From NCBI GenBank assembly GCA_002405445.1, contig DHLV01000253.1, positions 3,927 to 13,076 on the forward strand: a stretch of 9,150 nt of DNA. Reading direction: 5' to 3'. A program made the translations under genes and the position numbers. This document shows positions 6,605 to 9,150 of the stretch, one piece after another (the first letter of the stretch is position 1; every line of letters starts with the position of its first letter). The notes below the pieces were generated by a model. It ran no database searches. It had not been told where the DNA came from and was given only the letters and a program-made list of their open reading frames with translations. This DNA is from Flammeovirgaceae bacterium UBA4659 (GTDB lineage Bacteria; Bacteroidota; Bacteroidia; Cytophagales; Cyclobacteriaceae).

Positions 6605-9004
6605 ATGAATCGGGCCATATTTTTATTGATTGCCACGTGCAGTTTTAGCGTGGGGTTTGCACAAACAGTAACCATTTCCGGGCTCGTGAAAGATAACAAT
6701 ACTGCTGTTGCGATTCCCTATGTGAACGTGGTAGTCGAAAATCAGAAGGACAGTACTTTTGTGGCAGGCACCATTACTGATGATGAGGGGCGCTTTCGGT
6801 TTACGGGCATCGCACCGGGGCACTATTATTTCGAATATTCATTCGTAGGGTTTGTTACCAAAAGGCAAACACTATTTGTCGGTTCTCTGGCTAGCTTTCT
6901 AGATGTTGGCGCCATCGCGCTAACTGAAGACACCAAAAAGCTTGACGAAGTAGTGGTGGTAGGCCAGCAAGATGCTGTAAGTGAAAAACTGGAGAAAAAG
7001 ATTTTTTCGGTAGCCGATAATCTTAGTCAGAGCGGTGGTTCGGTCATGCAAGCCATGCAAAATCTCCCGGGCGTAACTGTGCAGGACGGTAAAGTGTTGC
7101 TGCGCGGAAACGATAAAGTGGCTGTGCTCATTGATGGAAAGCAAACTGCCTTGACGGGATTTGGGAGTCAATCAGGTTTGGACAACCTTCCTGCTTCCGC
7201 CATTGAAAAAATTGAAATCATCAACAACCCTTCTGCGAAGTATGACGCCAATGGCAATGCAGGTATCATTAACATCATCTATAAAAAAAATAAGCAAGAA
7301 GGTTTTAACGGAAAGGCGGGCTTTGCCTTCGGTGCAGGTGCGTTGTGGGTGCGACAAGAAAACCTCCCCACCATTCGCCCCCAATATCAGGTCACGCCTA
7401 AAATCAATCCATCGCTTTCGCTGAATTACAGAAAAAACAAAATCAATGCGTTTTTTCAAGGTGATTATTTGTATACCGAGACACTCAATAAGAATGAATT
7501 CGTCACCCGTAACTATGGAGATACGGCCATTATCAATCAACAAACCAAGCGGAATCGCAACACCGCCTTCACAACTTTAAAATCTGGTATCGATTGGACG
7601 ATTGATCATGCGAATACGCTAACCATTTCTGGTTTGTTTGGAAGTGAAAAAATAATCGACAATGGCGATGAACCTTTTTTTAATGGCCAAACGGGCGAAC
7701 GCTTGCGCCTGTGGCAATTTTTAGAAGATGAATTGAAAACGACCTGGATGGCCACAGCCGCTTACCAACATAAATTTAAAGAACCGGGTCGTCTTTTGAA
7801 TGTAGGTTTTAACTATACTTTCCATCGCGAAGACGAACGGTATTTTTTTACGAACATCTTGCCAACTTTCACAGGCTTAGATGCCTTCAAGCTGATTTCG
7901 GATGAGTCCGTATATGACTTTAATGCTGATTACATACGGCCTCTTCGTTATGGCCGTTTTGAAACTGGTGTGAAGTTTAGGAAAAGGCAAATTCCAACCA
8001 ATATGCTGTTTATTCCCGGCTTGAACTCACCCTTGGATGTGAACGCTGGCGGCATTGCCGTGTATAATGAAGTGATACCCGCAGCCTATGGAAACTATGT
8101 TTTTGAATCAGAGAAGATAGAAGCAGAAGTAGGCTTGCGTTTTGAATATGTCAAGATTGGCTATGAAGTCGACCCCAACAATCCGGTTTATAAGACCAGC
8201 GGCTACGACTATAATCAACCATTTCCTAACATGCGCTTTGCATATAAATTTGATGACAACCGTAAAGTCTCTCTTTTTTTCAACAGAAGAGTAGACCGAC
8301 CCAACGAGGTGGACATACGCGTCTTTCCAAAGTATGACGATGCCGAGATCGTCAAAGTGGGAAATCCGGCATTGCGGCCACAGTTTACCAATTCAGTAGA
8401 ACTCGGTTTTAAAAACAATTGGGCGAATGGATATTTTTATGGCGCGCTGTACTACCGCTTTGCCGATGGTACCATTACTCGTATCGCCAGCACCGTGCCG
8501 GGCAGCACGCTGATTTACTCGATTTTCCAAAATGCGGGAAAGAGTTTCAATTCGGGTTTTGAGGTAACGCTCGATCAGGAAGTGACTGCAAGTTATAGGG
8601 TAAACATTAACGCGAATGTGTACCACAACCAGATTAATGCATTTTCGGTCGAGAATTTGTACCCTCAACGAAGTATTTTTTCAGCTCCGTTACAAGAGGT
8701 CACCTCCTGGAATATGAAGATCAATAATTTTTTTAAGTTTGGCGGAAAATATGAGGCGCAACTAACCGCAATCTATTTGGCGCCTGACATTATTCCGCAA
8801 GGTAGAATTGCCGAGCGTTTTTCTTTAGACGTTGGCGTGAAGAAGAAAATACAGAAAGGGAAGGGAGAGTTGTTCTTCAACGCAACCGACTTGCTGAATA
8901 CGCTAGTAATCAAAAAGGATGTTTTGGGTCAGGGTTTTAATTACACGAGCACCGACTACTACGAAACTCAGGTGGTGAGGGTGGGGTACAATTATAAATT
9001 CTGA
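6605..9004 (+). CDS. TonB-dependent receptor with N-terminal CRD domain (outer-membrane beta-barrel family)
   Basis: This 799-residue protein has a clear signal peptide (MNRAIFLLIATCSFSVGFAQ, 1-20). Next comes a CRD domain at about 21-108 (VTISGLVKDNNTAVAIPYVN, DDEGRFRFTGIAPGHYY), the linker motif LDEVVVVG (113-120), and a plug domain at about 125-228 with MQNLPGVTVQDGKVLLRG, VLIDGK and the SAIEKIEIINNPSAKYDANG stretch that usually ends the plug. The rest is aromatic-rich beta-barrel, ending in VVRVGYNYKF with the terminal Phe expected of outer-membrane barrels. It is shorter than typical SusC (about 1000 residues), and no SusD gene is visible next to it. I therefore place it in the outer-membrane beta-barrel family often annotated simply as TonB-dependent receptor. 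The substrate (siderophore, metal, peptide or glycan) cannot be deduced. No TonB/ExbBD or regulator gene is adjacent in the window. The start is chosen because it begins the signal peptide; no strong ribosome binding site is seen. Confidence 0.92.
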   Translation: MNRAIFLLIATCSFSVGFAQTVTISGLVKDNNTAVAIPYVNVVVENQKDSTFVAGTITDDEGRFRFTGIAPGHYYFEYSFVGFVTKRQTLFVGSLASFLDVGAIALTEDTKKLDEVVVVGQQDAVSEKLEKKIFSVADNLSQSGGSVMQAMQNLPGVTVQDGKVLLRGNDKVAVLIDGKQTALTGFGSQSGLDNLPASAIEKIEIINNPSAKYDANGNAGIINIIYKKNKQEGFNGKAGFAFGAGALWVRQENLPTIRPQYQVTPKINPSLSLNYRKNKINAFFQGDYLYTETLNKNEFVTRNYGDTAIINQQTKRNRNTAFTTLKSGIDWTIDHANTLTISGLFGSEKIIDNGDEPFFNGQTGERLRLWQFLEDELKTTWMATAAYQHKFKEPGRLLNVGFNYTFHREDERYFFTNILPTFTGLDAFKLISDESVYDFNADYIRPLRYGRFETGVKFRKRQIPTNMLFIPGLNSPLDVNAGGIAVYNEVIPAAYGNYVFESEKIEAEVGLRFEYVKIGYEVDPNNPVYKTSGYDYNQPFPNMRFAYKFDDNRKVSLFFNRRVDRPNEVDIRVFPKYDDAEIVKVGNPALRPQFTNSVELGFKNNWANGYFYGALYYRFADGTITRIASTVPGSTLIYSIFQNAGKSFNSGFEVTLDQEVTASYRVNINANVYHNQINAFSVENLYPQRSIFSAPLQEVTSWNMKINNFFKFGGKYEAQLTAIYLAPDIIPQGRIAERFSLDVGVKKKIQKGKGELFFNATDLLNTLVIKKDVLGQGFNYTSTDYYETQVVRVGYNYKF

Positions 9005-9051
9005 AATAAAGCGCTAATAAAATATTTGCAAAGCATGTCTTTTTGAAATAA

Positions 9052-9071
9052 TGTAATACATTTGTATTACA
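9052..9071. promoter_or_regulatory. Perfect palindromic operator-like site with embedded -7 box
   Basis: TGTAATACA (9052-9060) and TGTATTACA (9063-9071) are exact 9-bp reverse complements around a TT spacer. Inside it, TACATTTG (9057-9064) matches the Bacteroidetes -7 consensus TAnnTTTG. No TTTG lies at the standard -33 distance (nearest at 9025-9028 and 9042-9045), so the promoter call is partial. The site ends 13 bases before the ATG of a ribbon-helix-helix protein, a protein type that commonly binds such palindromes and represses its own promoter. Confidence 0.6.
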
Positions 9072-9084
9072 AAAATAATTTTGT

Positions 9085-9150
9085 ATGCTAAACGTCAGGC
9101 TTTCCGATGATACCGAAAAAGAGCTATTGAGATATTGCCTCGATCAGGGT
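9085..9150 (+). CDS. Ribbon-helix-helix (CopG-like) DNA-binding protein, N-terminal part; probable antitoxin or autorepressor
   Basis: Only the first 22 codons are in the window, reading MLNVRLSDDTEKELLRYCLD and then QG before the edge. The pattern is typical of the RHH fold: a short beta strand (LNVRLS) whose side chains enter the DNA major groove, then helix A (DDTEKELLRYCLDQG), with the turn and helix B to follow outside. Such small proteins are mostly antitoxins of type II toxin-antitoxin pairs or stand-alone repressors. The toxin, if any, would lie beyond 9150. The perfect palindrome just upstream fits autoregulation. ATG 9085 is chosen because it places the strand at the exact N-terminus, as is usual for RHH_1 proteins; no Shine-Dalgarno is visible, and the leader is short. 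Confidence 0.65.
   Translation, partial: MLNVRLSDDTEKELLRYCLDQG

Noticed and set aside
9076..9083. TAATTTTG as the -7 box of the RHH gene
   Set aside because: It matches the consensus but ends one base before ATG 9085, so the transcript would begin inside the coding region; TACATTTG at 9057-9064 is better placed.

Overview
The window looks like a chromosomal segment of a Bacteroidetes bacterium, probably from the Cytophagales side of the phylum. This rests on protein families: a stand-alone carboxypeptidase-regulatory-like (CRD) protein, a PD40/CRD/OmpA envelope protein resembling PorE, and a TonB-dependent receptor with an N-terminal CRD domain. Recognisable Shine-Dalgarno sequences are also scarce, and there is a TAnnTTTG-type -7 box near the right end. 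The genus cannot be fixed from the sequence.

Layout, left to right: (1) the 3' part of an unrecognised, AT-rich gene (3-500) entering from outside the window; (2) a two-gene plus-strand unit, a small exported CRD protein (642-1106) followed with no gap (TAAATG) by an exported transglutaminase-like cysteine protein (1107-1784); (3) a 150-bp convergent spacer; (4) a minus-strand gene for a PorE-like OmpA/PD40 protein (3911-1935); (5) a 167-bp divergent spacer; (6) a complete Lon protease (4079-6535); (7) a 799-residue TonB-dependent receptor (6605-9004); (8) a short AT-rich spacer with a perfect palindrome (9052-9071), then the first 22 codons of a ribbon-helix-helix protein (from 9085), cut by the window edge.

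Most of the window is envelope biology: three of its complete genes encode CRD-like beta-sandwich domains, and four carry apparent export signals. Lon is the one cytoplasmic housekeeping enzyme. The genes do not form one obvious pathway. The best functional pairing is CRD protein plus transglutaminase, by direct abutment. No tRNA, rRNA, CRISPR array, insertion sequence or clearly new multi-gene system is visible. The points most worth a second look are the 10-bp inverted repeat that includes the start codon of the CRD gene, the single in-frame TAA between that gene and the transglutaminase, the operator-like palindrome with an embedded -7 box in front of the RHH gene, and the sharp base-composition step near 500-640.
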